Assembly: GCA_951813535.1 (NCBI GenBank)
Contig: OX638345.1
Location: 199,029-263,028 of the forward strand
Length of the DNA stretch: 64,000 nt
Origin: an uncultured Dehalococcoidia bacterium
GTDB lineage: Bacteria > Chloroflexota > Dehalococcoidia > Lucifugimonadales > UBA3495
Reading direction: 5' to 3'
Below the pieces are notes generated by a model. The model did no database searches. It was not told the DNA's origin and saw only the letters and a program-made list of their open reading frames with translations. Made by a program: the position numbers and the translations under genes. Positions within the stretch are counted from its first letter, which is position 1; every line of letters starts with the position of its first letter. Below, one piece after another: positions 43,105 through 52,708 of this stretch.

Positions 43105-43791
43105 ATGGATATCTACTGGCTGGGACACGCCTGTTTCAGGCTGCGGTCGACAACCGCGGGGGTGTCGATCATCACCGACCCGTATGCCTCCGGCGTGGGC
43201 GGCCTGGGTGTGCAGATCGACCCGAGACAGATTGCGGATGCGGTAGGGGTGACGGTGAGCCACGACGACCCGATGCACAACAGCGCGGCCGAGGTGAACG
43301 GCCAGCCTCGAGTGTTCGACTCGCCCGGCGAGTACGAGTTCCAAGGGATTACCATTCGTGGGGTGATGACTCCGCTTCCTGAAGGCACGCCGCGCAGCAA
43401 GCGCAACGTGGCGTTCGCCATCGCGCTGGACGGGATCAACGTGTGCCACCTGGGGAATATCACGCAGCCGCTCACCGCGCAGCAGATCGACCTGATCGGG
43501 CCGGCCGAGGTGGTGCTGGCGCCAGCCGGCGGCTCCGACCACGACCTGCTGTCGTACCGGGCCATCAACCAGACGGCGCAGCAGTTGGACGCGCGCTGGC
43601 TTATTCCCATGCACTACCGGGGCGAGCGGGAGCCCTCGGCAGTGGAGCCGGAGGGGCCGGAAACGTTCCTGCGAGAGCTGGGCGTGGCCGAGGGAAGTTT
43701 GCAGGCCCAGGGCCGGATGCAGGTCACGCGCAACAACCTGCCGCCATCGCTCCAGGTGGGGCTGATGGCTCCACAGTTCAGGGCGCAGTAG
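43105..43791 (+). CDS. MBL-fold metal-dependent hydrolase-like protein
   Basis: 228 residues of the UPF0173/beta-lactamase-like type: WLGHACFRLRSTTAGVSIITDPY at the N-terminus, VSHDDPMHN, FDSPGEYEFQGITIRGV, HLGNITQPLTAQQIDLIG and LIPMHYRGE. The central HxHxDH metal motif is reduced to SHDDPMHN, so the metal centre may be weakened or changed. The 'GHACFR...TDPY' opening and 'SPGEYE' are typical of a Chloroflexi-rich subgroup. It follows bioY by 12 bases; palindrome R3 follows its stop. Confidence 0.82.
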   Translation: MDIYWLGHACFRLRSTTAGVSIITDPYASGVGGLGVQIDPRQIADAVGVTVSHDDPMHNSAAEVNGQPRVFDSPGEYEFQGITIRGVMTPLPEGTPRSKRNVAFAIALDGINVCHLGNITQPLTAQQIDLIGPAEVVLAPAGGSDHDLLSYRAINQTAQQLDARWLIPMHYRGEREPSAVEPEGPETFLRELGVAEGSLQAQGRMQVTRNNLPPSLQVGLMAPQFRAQ

Positions 43792-43796
43792 GCCTC

Positions 43797-43957
43797 ACGT
43801 GTACCCACTTTCGTAAATCGTCAGAAGCAGGATTTGCGGGGTTTTATGATTTGACAGGATTGGAACCGTCCCCTGATGGAGCTCTCCCAATCCTGACAAT
43901 CCCTGAATCTTGAAAATCCTGATTCTGACGTTTCCCCGCCGCAAACCGGGTGCACGT
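43797..43957. repeat. 3'-end palindrome R3
   Basis: Outer GTGTACCCA and GGGTGCACG, arms CGTCAGAAGCAGGATTT and AATCCTGATTCTGACG, type I centre (GGAACCGTCCCCTGATGGAG) in forward orientation. Begins 6 bases after the MBL gene stop. The remaining 130 bases before the CocE gene contain a TATAAT at 44059-44064, a possible -10 box. Confidence 0.9.
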
Positions 43958-44087
43958 TAGCGCAGTAAGCGCGTCATCCAACACCGGACCCCAGTCGGCG
44001 ACGAGATTGCCGCGCTGCGCGGGCGATGACGGACGGCGTGGGTGTTCGGGTGGCTGTGTATAATGGCGGCGACATGGAGGTGACGTT

Positions 44088-45845
44088 ATGCCAGCAGAGT
44101 TGATGGGCCCTTACACCAAGCTCCGCAGCGAATTCGGCGTGCCGGTCAGGATGCGGGACGGCGTCACCCTGTACGCCGACGTGTACCGTCCGGACGCGGA
44201 CGACCCGATGCCGGTGCTGCTGCAACGCACGCCGTACGACAAGTTCCAGGGGGTGGGCGGCGGCTTGGACGTGCTGCGGGCGGTGTCCCACGGGTACGCG
44301 GTGGTGGTGCAGGACACGCGGGGCCGGTATGCCTCGGAGGGCGAGTTCTACCCGTTCCTGGACGAGCCCAACGACGGGTATGACACGGTGGCCTGGTGCG
44401 CCGAGCAGCCCTGGAGCACGGGCAAGGTGGGGATGTTCGGGCGGTCGTACGTGGGGGCGACGCAGTGGCTGTGCGCCATCACCAACCCACCGGCGCTGAC
44501 CTGCATCGCGCCGGGGATCACGGCGTCGGACTACTACGAGGGCTGGACCTACCAGGGCGGCGCGCTGGCCTGGGGCTTCGCGCTGTCGTGGACGATGCGG
44601 CAGTTGACCATGGCGAACATGGGCGCGATAAGCAGCCGCCACGACATCCCAGACGGCACCCGGGAGGGACTGCTGGCGGCGTTCAACGAGCTGGATTGCG
44701 CCTTCCGGCACCAACCCATCGTGGACCTGCCGCACCTCAAGGAGCCGCTGGCGGGATACTTCTACGACTGGATCAAGCACTCCAGCAGCGACGAGTACTG
44801 GAAGCGGTGGCGGATCGAGGACCACTACCCGCACATCACCACGCCGGCGCTGCACATTGGCGGGTGGCACGACATCTTCCTGCTGGGCACGCTGCGGAAC
44901 TTCGCGGGGATGCGCAAGCAGGCGGAGGACGCGACGGCCCGGGACGGGCAGCGGCTGATCGTGGGACCGTGGCATCACGGCCCGTTCGGCGAGACCTCTG
45001 GCGACTTCTTCTTCGGGCTGGGCGCGGCCGGGGGGGCCATCGACACCGACGGCATCCAGCTGCGGTGGTTCGACCACTGGCTCAAGGACGAGGCGAACGG
45101 GGCCAACGAGGAAGCGCCGGTGCGCATCTTCGTGATGGGCGACAACCAGTGGCGCAACGAGCAGGAATGGCCGCTGGCGCGGACGCAGTACACCGACTAC
45201 TACCTGCGCAGCGGCGGCCGGGCCAACACGTCGTCTGGCGACGGCGGGCTGTCGGTGGACGCGCCGGGGGACGAGGCGGCGGACGTGTTCCTGTACGACC
45301 CGCGGGACCCGGTGCCCACGCGAGGCGGGCCGCTGTGCTGCGGACCGTCCTTCGTGCCGGGCGGATCGTACGACCAGCAATTCATCGAGAACCGGAGCGA
45401 CGTGCTGTGCTACACCACGCCGCCACTGGCGGAGGACCTGGAGGTGACCGGTCCGCTGACGGTGACGCTGTTTGCGGCGACCACCGGGGCGGATACGGAC
45501 TTCACCGCCAAGCTGGTGGACGTGGAGCCGTGCGGCGCGGCCCGGGCGCTGGTCGACGGGATCATGCGGGGGCGCTACCGGAAGGGCACGGACGCGGCGG
45601 TGGCGGTCACGCCGGGCGCGGTGGAGGAGTACACCATCGACCTGGTGGCGACGAGCAACGTGTTCAAGGCGGGGCACCGGGTCCGGCTGGAGATCAGCAG
45701 CAGCAACTTCCCGAGGTTCGACCGGAACTTCAACACGGGCGGCGATCCGTGGGCGGCCACGGAGTGCGTGCCGGCGATCCAGACCATCATGCACAACGAG
45801 CAGTATCCGTCACGGTTGAGACTGCCCGTTATTCCAGCTACCTAG
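44088..45845 (+). CDS. CocE/NonD-family alpha/beta hydrolase
   Basis: 585 residues, GGAGGTG six bases before the ATG. X-Pro dipeptidyl-peptidase/cocaine-esterase-type serine hydrolase: VRMRDGVTLYADVYRP, RTPYDKF, QDTRGRYASEGEFYPF (oxyanion), GMFGRSYVGATQWL with the nucleophile at about residue 120, HIGGWHDIFLLGTLRNF with the acid, and GPWHHGPFGE with the His. The C-terminal jelly-roll domain (EDLEVTGPLTVTLFAAT, RLEISSSNFPRFDRN) is complete. No signal peptide, so probably cytoplasmic. Cleaves acyl or prolyl compounds; substrate unknown. Confidence 0.92.
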   Translation: MPAELMGPYTKLRSEFGVPVRMRDGVTLYADVYRPDADDPMPVLLQRTPYDKFQGVGGGLDVLRAVSHGYAVVVQDTRGRYASEGEFYPFLDEPNDGYDTVAWCAEQPWSTGKVGMFGRSYVGATQWLCAITNPPALTCIAPGITASDYYEGWTYQGGALAWGFALSWTMRQLTMANMGAISSRHDIPDGTREGLLAAFNELDCAFRHQPIVDLPHLKEPLAGYFYDWIKHSSSDEYWKRWRIEDHYPHITTPALHIGGWHDIFLLGTLRNFAGMRKQAEDATARDGQRLIVGPWHHGPFGETSGDFFFGLGAAGGAIDTDGIQLRWFDHWLKDEANGANEEAPVRIFVMGDNQWRNEQEWPLARTQYTDYYLRSGGRANTSSGDGGLSVDAPGDEAADVFLYDPRDPVPTRGGPLCCGPSFVPGGSYDQQFIENRSDVLCYTTPPLAEDLEVTGPLTVTLFAATTGADTDFTAKLVDVEPCGAARALVDGIMRGRYRKGTDAAVAVTPGAVEEYTIDLVATSNVFKAGHRVRLEISSSNFPRFDRNFNTGGDPWAATECVPAIQTIMHNEQYPSRLRLPVIPAT

Positions 45846-45857
45846 TTCCGGCTGGCG

Positions 45858-46067
45858 ATGGCGCGATACGGTTGCCTGGCGCTGGCGGTGGTGATCGCCA
45901 TGGTGGTGCTGATCTTCATCGTGTTCCTGTGGTCGGGGTGGCTGAACCGGCCGGTCGGGCATACTCCGATGGGCGATGCCCCGGCGGCAGTCTCGATAGC
46001 GCATGACCCGCCAGCCACAGCGCCGGCGAACGGAGCGCGTGTTGCGCGGGATACGGGCGGTTGCTAG
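45858..46067 (+). CDS. Small single-pass membrane protein
   Basis: 69 residues, 12 bases after the CocE gene. A single hydrophobic helix (CLALAVVIAMVVLIFIVFLW, about residues 6-25) is followed by a polar Pro/Ala/Asp-rich tail. The helix and the good reading frame support it; the stop codon coincides with the -10 box of the tRNA promoter. Function unknown. Confidence 0.5.
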   Translation: MARYGCLALAVVIAMVVLIFIVFLWSGWLNRPVGHTPMGDAPAAVSIAHDPPATAPANGARVARDTGGC

Positions 46068-46070
46068 AAT
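46042..46070 (+). promoter_or_regulatory. Promoter of tRNA-Trp
   Basis: TTGCGC (46042-46047), 17-base spacer, TAGAAT (46065-46070); the tRNA begins 10 bases after the -10 box. Confidence 0.6.
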
Positions 46071-46080
46071 GGTTGAGCGT

Positions 46081-46154
46081 ACCGGCGTGGTGTAGTGGTA
46101 ACGCATCGGTCTCCAAAACCGAAAACGAGGGTTCGATTCCTTCCGCCGGTGCCA
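46081..46154 (+). tRNA. tRNA-Trp (CCA anticodon)
   Basis: 74 bases including an encoded 3' CCA. Acceptor ACCGGCG pairs with CGCCGGT; D stem GTGT/ACGC; anticodon stem TCGGT/ACCGA with loop CTCCAAA, anticodon CCA; T stem GAGGG/CCTTC with loop TTCGATT. All arms fold without mismatches other than G-T pairs. Confidence 0.97.
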
Positions 46155-46158
46155 ACGC

Positions 46159-46184
46159 ATCCCCACTTTGAGTGGGGATTTTCT
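46159..46184 (+). terminator. Intrinsic terminator of tRNA-Trp
   Basis: 9-bp stem (ATCCCCACT with AGTGGGGAT), 3-base loop, followed by TTTCTTT, five bases after the tRNA. Confidence 0.85.
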
Positions 46185-46250
46185 TTGGCCGGCGCTTGCG
46201 GTTTTGAACGCTGGCATGCACCGGCCTGGTCGTCGAGCCCAGGGCATGAT

Positions 46251-46413
46251 GCGTACCCGGTTTGGTAAATCGTCAGAATCAAGATTTACGGGATTTTATG
46301 ATTTGGCAGGATTGTGATATCTCCACTACAGAACGGTTCCAATCCTGGTAATCCCTGAATCTCGAAAATCCTGATTCTGACGTTTCCCCGCCGCCAAACC
46401 GGGTACGCGTGGG
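46251..46413. repeat. 3'-end palindrome R4
   Basis: Outer GCGTACCCGGTTTGG and CCAAACCGGGTACGC, arms CGTCAGAATCAAGATTT and AATCCTGATTCTGACG, type I centre in reverse orientation (ATATCTCCACTACAGAACGG). The outer arms are perfect complements here. It lies 21 bases from the stop of the leftward gene at 46434. Confidence 0.9.
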
Positions 46414-46433
46414 CACCCAGGGCTCGCTGACAT

Positions 46434-47024
46434 TCAACCGCTGGCGGGAGTCGGCGGTTCCACGGCCGCTACTGTCGCGGCGCCGCGAGGTATGCCTATG
46501 CCCTCCAGAAACGTGTACACGCCTGCGACTTCCCACTCGCTCACCACTCCGATGTAGAGTTGGTTGATGCCTTCGTGCAGGTCGATCATGTGCACCCCGT
46601 CCTGATCCCATATTCCCTCTGACTGCATCAGGTCGTACCATTCAGAAAGCGTGGTGATGGTGTAATCGGCCCGGATGACGTTCAAGCTCAGGCCCGACCT
46701 GGGATCAAGCAATTCTTCGAGGGATTGTCGGGTCTGCTCCCATTTTTCGGGGTCGTTCTCGTCTTCGGCAAGGTAGATGTTGACAACGGTCCCTCTTTTG
46801 GTAAGGAAAACTCCACCGAATTCGGGAGTTTGACTGGCGGCGTGTATCAGTCGTCTTTTGTTGCCTTCCCGGTAGATTGACGGGTCAAGGTAGGTCACTG
46901 CGCTGTGGTTATCGTAGGGTGACGGGGCAGGGTCGTCGGACGGCCATTGGGTCCACGCGAACCCGGCCATGCCTGCCACCAGGATGAGAAACCAGATGGT
47001 CGCAATGACATACTTCGATGCCAT
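46434..47024 (-). CDS. Membrane-anchored exported protein of unknown function
   Basis: 196 residues from ATG 47024 (AGGAA just upstream). One N-terminal hydrophobic helix (VIATIWFLILVAGMAGFAWT, about residues 5-24) is an uncleaved anchor or signal. The exported part has IHAASQTPEFGGVFLTKRGTVVNIYL, suggestive of an alpha/beta substrate- or inhibitor-like fold, and a C-terminal GINQLYIGVVSEWEVAGVYTFLEGIGIP resembling the end of chymotrypsin-inhibitor-like or 'streptogrisin prodomain' repeats. No firm family. Confidence 0.65.
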   Translation of the reverse strand: MASKYVIATIWFLILVAGMAGFAWTQWPSDDPAPSPYDNHSAVTYLDPSIYREGNKRRLIHAASQTPEFGGVFLTKRGTVVNIYLAEDENDPEKWEQTRQSLEELLDPRSGLSLNVIRADYTITTLSEWYDLMQSEGIWDQDGVHMIDLHEGINQLYIGVVSEWEVAGVYTFLEGIGIPRGAATVAAVEPPTPASG

Positions 47025-47089
47025 TTCCTTTCCATGGGAATTTGGCCGTGACCGTGGCCGTGGCCGCGCTGCGGCACCATACTTTGGGG

Positions 47090-47881
47090 TCAGGTTGTGG
47101 CTTCGCTCTGCGGGCCCCAGGTGTCTCCGAATTCGGCTCGGGACACCAGCGCGCCGGTGAGGGTTGCGGCGGTCTGGCCGGCCAGCCACACGCCGGGCGG
47201 GGCCAGCGCCTCGGGCTGAACCATGGGAATGTGGGCGGTGCCCGGCCAGTCGCCGCGGCGGTTCATCCAAGTGTCCACGCGGCCGGGTTCGAAGACGTTG
47301 ACCGCGATGTTGTGGGGGCGGACCTCCTCGGCCAGGCTGAAGAACATCCGCTCCAGGGCGGCTTTGCTCATGGAATAGCCGACGCGTCCCTCGCGGTAGG
47401 CCCGGGCGGAGCCGGAGGTAACGCAGTAAATGGAGCCGCCCTCGCCTCGGGATATCATCGACGGCAGGGCGTACTTGCAGAGGAGCAGGGGGCCGCGCAC
47501 GTTGACCGCCAGGCACTGGTCCAGCAGATCGACGTCCAGGTCCACCACCGGCGACTCACAGTCCATGCCGGCGTTGCAAACGAGAACGTCGATCCGGCCG
47601 AAACGGTCCAGCGCGGCGGTGACCAGGTCCCGAATGTCCTGGACCTGGGCCATGTCGCAGCGGACCGGTATCGCCGCGCCTCCGCCGGCATTGATCTGAT
47701 CCGCCGTGTCGCGGATGTCGCCCGAGCCGTACTTCTCGTACTGGGTGCCGGCCGACCGGTCCACTTCAGTGCGGGACGTTACCACCACGCTGGCCCCGGC
47801 CTCGCCCAGCCCCAGGGAGATGGCGCGCCCGATGCCGCGGCTGCCGCCGGTTACAATCGCTACCTTTCCGTCAAGTCTCAT
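47090..47881 (-). CDS. Short-chain dehydrogenase/reductase
   Basis: 263 residues of the classical SDR type. Cofactor motif TGGSRGIG (residues 11-18), VLVCNAGMD, and the catalytic Ser (SIYCVTSGSARAY) and YxxxK (GYSMSKAALE). After the first strand VVVTSRTEVD the Arg suggests NADP(H) preference. C-terminal part WLAGQTAATLTGALVSRAEFG is the usual closing helix-strand. Downstream of its start sits palindrome R5. Substrate unknown. Confidence 0.9.
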   Translation of the reverse strand: MRLDGKVAIVTGGSRGIGRAISLGLGEAGASVVVTSRTEVDRSAGTQYEKYGSGDIRDTADQINAGGGAAIPVRCDMAQVQDIRDLVTAALDRFGRIDVLVCNAGMDCESPVVDLDVDLLDQCLAVNVRGPLLLCKYALPSMISRGEGGSIYCVTSGSARAYREGRVGYSMSKAALERMFFSLAEEVRPHNIAVNVFEPGRVDTWMNRRGDWPGTAHIPMVQPEALAPPGVWLAGQTAATLTGALVSRAEFGDTWGPQSEATT

Positions 47882-47970
47882 GCCTACCGTCCAAGGTTCG
47901 AAATCAGGAGAACCCGAGTTTCGGCAAGCGTATATCGTCGTTGGGGTTGCCGCAAGTCGGCCGGGCGGCC

Positions 47971-48127
47971 AGGCGCACCCAGTTTGGTGGCGGGTAAACG
48001 TCAGAATCAGGATTTGCCGGATTTATGGATTGTCAGGATTGGGAGCGCTCTGCCCCAAATGGTCTTAATCCGGCCAATCCGTGAATCTTGATTCTGACAA
48101 ACTACCCAAACTGGGTACGCATGATGG
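47971..48127. repeat. 3'-end palindrome R5
   Basis: Outer GCGCACCCAGTTTGG and CCAAACTGGGTACGC, arms CGTCAGAATCAGGATTT and AATCTTGATTCTGAC, with the type II centre GGAGCGCTCTGCCCCAAATG. It ends 37 bases beyond the stop of the DtxR-family gene, which is transcribed toward it. Confidence 0.9.
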
Positions 48128-48163
48128 CCGGGCGGCCAGGCGTACCCTGGCGTTATCGCGGCG

Positions 48164-48919
48164 TTATGCGGTGTCGGCGGGGCGCACCACGATCTGCCGC
48201 GCCACGTCGTAGCCGATGGAGAACGTATCGACCTCAGTCTCCACCTGCATGACGCCGAGGTAGGGCATCGCCTCCAGAAGGGTCATGCGTTGTCCGGGCA
48301 CCAGCCGGGATGCGTCCAGAAACCGGAGCAATTCGGTGTTCTCCTCGGGTACGCGGTCGACGACATAACGCGCCCCGGCGACCGCGCTGTCCAGGGTAAC
48401 CGCGCCCGGCGTTGACCCGGCGGCGCCGCTGCCCGGTATGGGCCATCCGAAAGGCGAATGGGAGGGATTGCCCAGCCGCTCCCTGAGCTTGGCGACCATG
48501 GCTTCCGACATGCCATGCTCAAGCTGGTGCGCTTCGATGTGGGCTTCGTGCAGATCCATGCCCAGCAGGCGCACGACCATCCATTCCGCGAGGCGATGCC
48601 GCTGGGCGATGCTCTCGCCTTCGCGCTGCCCGTGATCGGTGAGGCGGATGCGCTTATCGCCGCCGACGTCGACCAGTCCCTGGTCCTGCATCCGCCGCAG
48701 CATACCGGCAACGGACGGCACCGACGTCCCCAGTTCCTCGGTCGGGGGCAGTTGCCGCAGCGCTTCTGTCAGTTGGGTCAGCGTCGGCGATTCCGAGCTT
48801 TCCCACATCTTGTACAGGGATAAAAGGTAGTTTTCGGTTACCGGCGATGGCCGGTCGGGCCCATTGGGCCGGCGATCTCGAGGGTTGGAGCTGGTGGTCG
48901 GTTTGCGTGGTCGGGGCAC
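48164..48919 (-). CDS. DtxR/MntR-family metal-dependent regulator
   Basis: 251 residues from GTG 48919 (AGGA six bases upstream); a TTG two codons earlier is possible. Winged helix: ENYLLSLYKMWE, LTEALRQLPP, VPSVAGMLRRMQDQGLVDV, IRLTDHGQREG. The dimerisation/metal domain has the ligand-bearing RHRLAEWMVVRLLGMDLHEAHIEAHQLEHGMSEAM, split about residues 105-140, with the canonical E and H positions. A FeoA/SH3-like domain follows. Such proteins sense Fe(II) or Mn(II). It is divergent from urtA; whether it controls the nitrogen island (urease needs nickel) is open. Confidence 0.88.
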   Translation of the reverse strand: MPRPRKPTTSSNPRDRRPNGPDRPSPVTENYLLSLYKMWESSESPTLTQLTEALRQLPPTEELGTSVPSVAGMLRRMQDQGLVDVGGDKRIRLTDHGQREGESIAQRHRLAEWMVVRLLGMDLHEAHIEAHQLEHGMSEAMVAKLRERLGNPSHSPFGWPIPGSGAAGSTPGAVTLDSAVAGARYVVDRVPEENTELLRFLDASRLVPGQRMTLLEAMPYLGVMQVETEVDTFSIGYDVARQIVVRPADTA

Positions 48920-49174
48920 AGCCAATCCTGACGGCGATGAAAGAATATCGATTGAGTATACCGCAACTCCGTTGCCGCCATATCACCAGCCGCGCCGTTA
49001 CGCGTCGTTTACACCGACGCAACTTCACGGTCATAGAGTTGCAATTTGCCGGTAACACCGTGGGGCTAGCGTATTTGGCATCGACACCGGCGCGCCGCGT
49101 CCGGCGCAGTCGTTTTACCACCGTTGGCGGCGACCTGCCGTTGATGAAACACCCCAGAGGAGGAAACACCCACG

Positions 49175-50482
49175 ATGTCTGTAACCGGTTTAACCAAACT
49201 GCCTGTACTGATGCGGTTCGCGCTCATTGGCGTGGCCGCCGTTCTCATGCCCCTGATGCTGGCCGCGTGCGGCTCCGAGCCGCCACCGGCGCCGGCCGCG
49301 ACTGCGGCTCCCGCCGCCGCCTCCGAGCCGGCCAGCGCGCCCGCCGCCCCCGAGTCCGACACGATCAAGGTGGGCATCCTGCACTCCCTGTCCGGCACGA
49401 TGTCGATCAGCGAGACCGCGGTGCACGACGCCGAACTGCTGGCGATTGAAGAGATCAACGCCTCGGGCGGCGTGATGGGCAAGCAGTTGGAGGTCGTCAT
49501 CGAGGACGGCGCGTCCGACTGGCCGACCTTCGCCGAGAAGGCGCGCAAGCTGCTCCAGGAGGACGAGGTGTCCGTGGTGTTCGGCGGATGGACCAGCGCC
49601 AGCCGAAAGGCGATGCTGCCGGTGTTCGAGGCCAACAACGGGCTGCTGTTCTACCCGGTGCAGTACGAGGGCCTGGAGACGTCGCCCAACATCTTCTACA
49701 CGGGCGCGACGACCAACCAGCAGATTGTGCCGGCCATCGAGTACCTGTTGGAAGAGGGCAAGACCAAGTTCTACCTGCTGGGTTCGGACTACGTGTTCCC
49801 GCGCACATCGAACCTGATCATCAACAAGCAACTTACCGCCGCCGGCCTTGAGGCCGTGGGCGAGGAATACACCCCGCTGGGCCACACCGAGTACAGCACC
49901 GTGATCACCAAGATCAAGGCCGCCGACCCGGACGTGGTGTTCAACACGCTGAACGGCGACTCCAACGTGGCCTTCTTCAAGCAGCTCAAGGACGCCGGCA
50001 TCACGGCCGAGGACCTGCCCACGATTTCGGTGAGCGTGGCCGAGGAAGAGATCACCGGCATCGGCGCCGAGAACATCGCCGGACACCTGGTGGCGTGGAA
50101 CTACTTCCAGACCACCGATACGCCGGAAAACGTGAAGTTCGTCAGCGCGTTCAAGTCCAAGTACGGCGAGGACCGCGTCACCGACGACCCCATCGAGGCG
50201 GGCTACTTCGGCGTGTACCTGTGGAAGGCCGCCGTTGAGAAGGCCGGGTCCACCGAGGTGGCCGCGGTCAAGGAAGCCGCCAAGGGCATCCAGTTCGCCG
50301 CTCCGGGCGGGATGGTGACCATCCACAACGAGAACCAGCACGTGTCCAAGACCGTCCGCATCGGCACGGTGCGCGACGACGGGCAGATCGACGAGATCTG
50401 GAACTCCGGCTCGCCGGTGGTTCCGGACCCCTACCTGGACAGCTACGAGTGGGCCGCCGGCCTGCGGGAGTTGGCCCAGTAG
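49175..50482 (+). CDS. urtA: Urea ABC transporter substrate-binding lipoprotein UrtA
   Basis: 435 residues. Lipoprotein signal with lipobox LAAC (Cys32), then an Ala/Pro-rich linker and a type I periplasmic binding fold: [34 protein letters not shown], split over residues about 64-97, [40 protein letters not shown]. These last motifs separate UrtA from branched amino acid receptors. Anchored outside the membrane, it hands urea to UrtBC. GAGGAGG lies 13 bases before the ATG. It opens the nitrogen island, and palindrome R6 separates it from urtB. Confidence 0.95.
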   Translation: MSVTGLTKLPVLMRFALIGVAAVLMPLMLAACGSEPPPAPAATAAPAAASEPASAPAAPESDTIKVGILHSLSGTMSISETAVHDAELLAIEEINASGGVMGKQLEVVIEDGASDWPTFAEKARKLLQEDEVSVVFGGWTSASRKAMLPVFEANNGLLFYPVQYEGLETSPNIFYTGATTNQQIVPAIEYLLEEGKTKFYLLGSDYVFPRTSNLIINKQLTAAGLEAVGEEYTPLGHTEYSTVITKIKAADPDVVFNTLNGDSNVAFFKQLKDAGITAEDLPTISVSVAEEEITGIGAENIAGHLVAWNYFQTTDTPENVKFVSAFKSKYGEDRVTDDPIEAGYFGVYLWKAAVEKAGSTEVAAVKEAAKGIQFAAPGGMVTIHNENQHVSKTVRIGTVRDDGQIDEIWNSGSPVVPDPYLDSYEWAAGLRELAQ

Positions 50483-50487
50483 TCTCA

Positions 50488-50605
50488 ACCGTCTGAAGCA
50501 GGATTTGCCGGATTGAAGGATTGACAGGATTGGGTGTTCTCCGCCACCGGATGGCTCCAATCCTGTAAATCCCGAAGTCCGGAGAAGCCTGACACTGACA
50601 ACAAA
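50488..50605. repeat. 3'-end palindrome R6 inside the urt operon
   Basis: Shorter copy: left arm GTCTGAAGCAGGATTT, right arm AATCC...AGCCTGACACTGAC, type I centre in reverse orientation, more diverged. Starts 6 bases after the urtA stop and ends 58 bases before urtB. Confidence 0.8.
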
Positions 50606-50662
50606 CATCGGCGCGGATGACATCCGCGCCTCCGCCTCCTCAAACTCCTTTATGGCCACAAT

Positions 50663-51559
50663 ATGGAAGTTTGGGCTCTACAACTGTTCAACGGGCTCAG
50701 CCTGAGCTCAATCCTGCTGCTGATCGCGCTGGGACTGGCGCTGTCGTTCGGGTTGATGAACGTCATCAACCTGGCGCACGGCGAGTTCATCATGATCGGG
50801 GCGTACACGACGTACGCGTTGCAGCAGGCCGCGCTCAACTTCACCGGTGACGCCCAATCGGGTATCACGTTCCTGATCGCCATTCCCGTTTCCTTCGTGG
50901 TTGCCGGAGCGGCGGGGTACGTGGTGGAGAACGCGCTGATCCGGTTCCTCTATCGTCGCCCCCTGGACACGCTGCTGGCGACGTGGGGCGTCGGCCTGTT
51001 CCTGCAACAGCTGGCGCGGACGATTTTCGGCGCGCCCAACGTGCAGGTGGTTGCGCCGCCGTGGCTGGGCACCGCGCTCACGGTCACGGCTGACCTGGTG
51101 CTGCCCGTGAAGCGCGTATTCATCCTAGGGCTGGTCACCGCGTGCATCGGCGGGCTTTACTTTTACATGTACCGTTCCAGCGAAGGACGCCGGATGCGAG
51201 GCGTGATGCAGAACCGGGAAATGGCCTCCAGCCTGGGGGTCTCGACCCGGCGGGTGGACAGCTTCACCTTCGCGCTGGGCTCCGGCCTGGCCGGCGTGGC
51301 CGGGTGCGCGCTGACGCTGATCGGCCCCATCGGGCCGTCGCTGGGCACCTTCTACGTGGTGGACGCTTTCATCGTGGTGATCCTGGGCGGGCTGGGGCAG
51401 GTGCCGGGCACCATCCTGGCGGCGCTGATCATCGGGATGCTGAACACGATGCTGGAGTTTGGCACGACGGCAGTGGTGGGCAAGGTGCTGGTGTTCGCCA
51501 TGGTGATCCTGTTCCTGCAGTGGCGGCCGGCCGGCCTGATGCGGGCCAAGGGACGGTAG
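50663..51559 (+). CDS. urtB: Urea ABC transporter permease UrtB
   Basis: 298 residues, about eight membrane segments of the LivH fold. Motifs IALGLALSFGLMNVINLAHGEFIMIGAY split near residues 20-47, VLATWGVGLFLQQL-like LLATWGVGLFLQQLARTIFG, and MRGVMQNREMASSLGVSTRRVD, the cytoplasmic EAA-like loop that docks the ATPases. VDAFIVVILGGLGQVPGTIL is the usual C-terminal signature. Forms the channel with UrtC. It follows urtA across R6 and precedes urtC by 6 bases. Confidence 0.93.
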   Translation: MEVWALQLFNGLSLSSILLLIALGLALSFGLMNVINLAHGEFIMIGAYTTYALQQAALNFTGDAQSGITFLIAIPVSFVVAGAAGYVVENALIRFLYRRPLDTLLATWGVGLFLQQLARTIFGAPNVQVVAPPWLGTALTVTADLVLPVKRVFILGLVTACIGGLYFYMYRSSEGRRMRGVMQNREMASSLGVSTRRVDSFTFALGSGLAGVAGCALTLIGPIGPSLGTFYVVDAFIVVILGGLGQVPGTILAALIIGMLNTMLEFGTTAVVGKVLVFAMVILFLQWRPAGLMRAKGR

Positions 51560-51565
51560 GGCGTC

Positions 51566-52708
51566 ATGACGACCATGTCATCGATCATGACCGTGGTGCG
51601 CAACGCGTCGGCGCCGGTCCGGATGCACGACCGCATCGGCTCGTGGATCGCGCCGGCGATCATGCTGGCGGTGCTGCTGGCGGCGCCGGCGGTGCTGTCC
51701 GACTTCCGGATCGCGCTGCTGGGCAAGTTCCTGACCTTTGCCATGCTGGCGGTGTCGCTAAACCTGATCTGGGGATACGCCGGGATGCTGAGCCTGGGGC
51801 ACGGCGTGTTTTTCGGGCTGGGCGGGTATGCCATGGCGATGTTCCTGAAGCTGGAATCGGCCGGCGGCAAGCTGCCCGACTTCATGTTCTGGAGCGGCCT
51901 GACGGAGTTGCCCTTCTTCTGGGCGCCGTTCAAGTACGCGTGGTTCGCCATACCGATGACGTTCGTCGTGCCGGCGGTCCTGGCCGGGGCGCTGGGATAC
52001 CTGGTGTTCCGCAGCCGCATCACGGGCGTCTACTTCGCGCTGATCACCCAGGCGCTGGCGCTGATCGTCAGCATCCTGTTCATCGGGCAGCAGGCGTACA
52101 CCGGCGGAACCAACGGCATCACCAACTACACGACGATTTTCGGCTATCCGCTGAACGCGCCGTCGATGCAGTTGATCCTGTACTACGCCAGCGTGGCCGC
52201 GCTGGTCGCGGCCTACCTGCTGTGCTGGTGGCTGATCTCGTCGCGGCTGGGCCGGCTGCTTGTGGCGATGCGCGACGACGAGAACCGGGTGCGGTTCTCC
52301 GGCTATGACCCGGCGGTGCTGAAGACGCTGGTGTTCTCGCTGTCGGCTGGCATCGCCGGCGTGGCCGGGGCGCTGTTCACGCCACAGGTGGGGATCATCT
52401 CGCCGACGATGATGGGCATCGTGCCGTCCATTGAGATCGCCATCTGGGTGGCCGTGGGCGGACGAGGGGTACTGCTGGGGGCGGTAATCGGCGCGGTGGT
52501 GGTCAACGGGGCCAAGAGCGGCCTGAGCGAATCGTTCCCGGCGGTGTGGCAATACTTCCTGGGCCTGCTGTTCATCGGCGCGGTGCTGCTGTTCCCGTCG
52601 GGCATCATGGGGCTGCTGCGCGGCGAGGGCTGGCAGAGGCCGTGGTGGCTGTCACGCGAGCAGGTTCGCGGGGCGATCAGCCGCCTAATTCCGGGAGCGA
52701 CACGATGA
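51566..52708 (+). CDS. urtC: Urea ABC transporter permease UrtC
   Basis: 380 residues, LivM-type permease with about ten segments. Features: [32 protein letters not shown] (in parts, about residues 65-96), the [18 protein letters not shown] loop characteristic of Urt[18 protein letters not shown], and the coupling loop [28 protein letters not shown]-like [20 protein letters not shown] ends the protein. Overlaps urtD by 4 bases. Confidence 0.94.
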   Translation: MTTMSSIMTVVRNASAPVRMHDRIGSWIAPAIMLAVLLAAPAVLSDFRIALLGKFLTFAMLAVSLNLIWGYAGMLSLGHGVFFGLGGYAMAMFLKLESAGGKLPDFMFWSGLTELPFFWAPFKYAWFAIPMTFVVPAVLAGALGYLVFRSRITGVYFALITQALALIVSILFIGQQAYTGGTNGITNYTTIFGYPLNAPSMQLILYYASVAALVAAYLLCWWLISSRLGRLLVAMRDDENRVRFSGYDPAVLKTLVFSLSAGIAGVAGALFTPQVGIISPTMMGIVPSIEIAIWVAVGGRGVLLGAVIGAVVVNGAKSGLSESFPAVWQYFLGLLFIGAVLLFPSGIMGLLRGEGWQRPWWLSREQVRGAISRLIPGATR

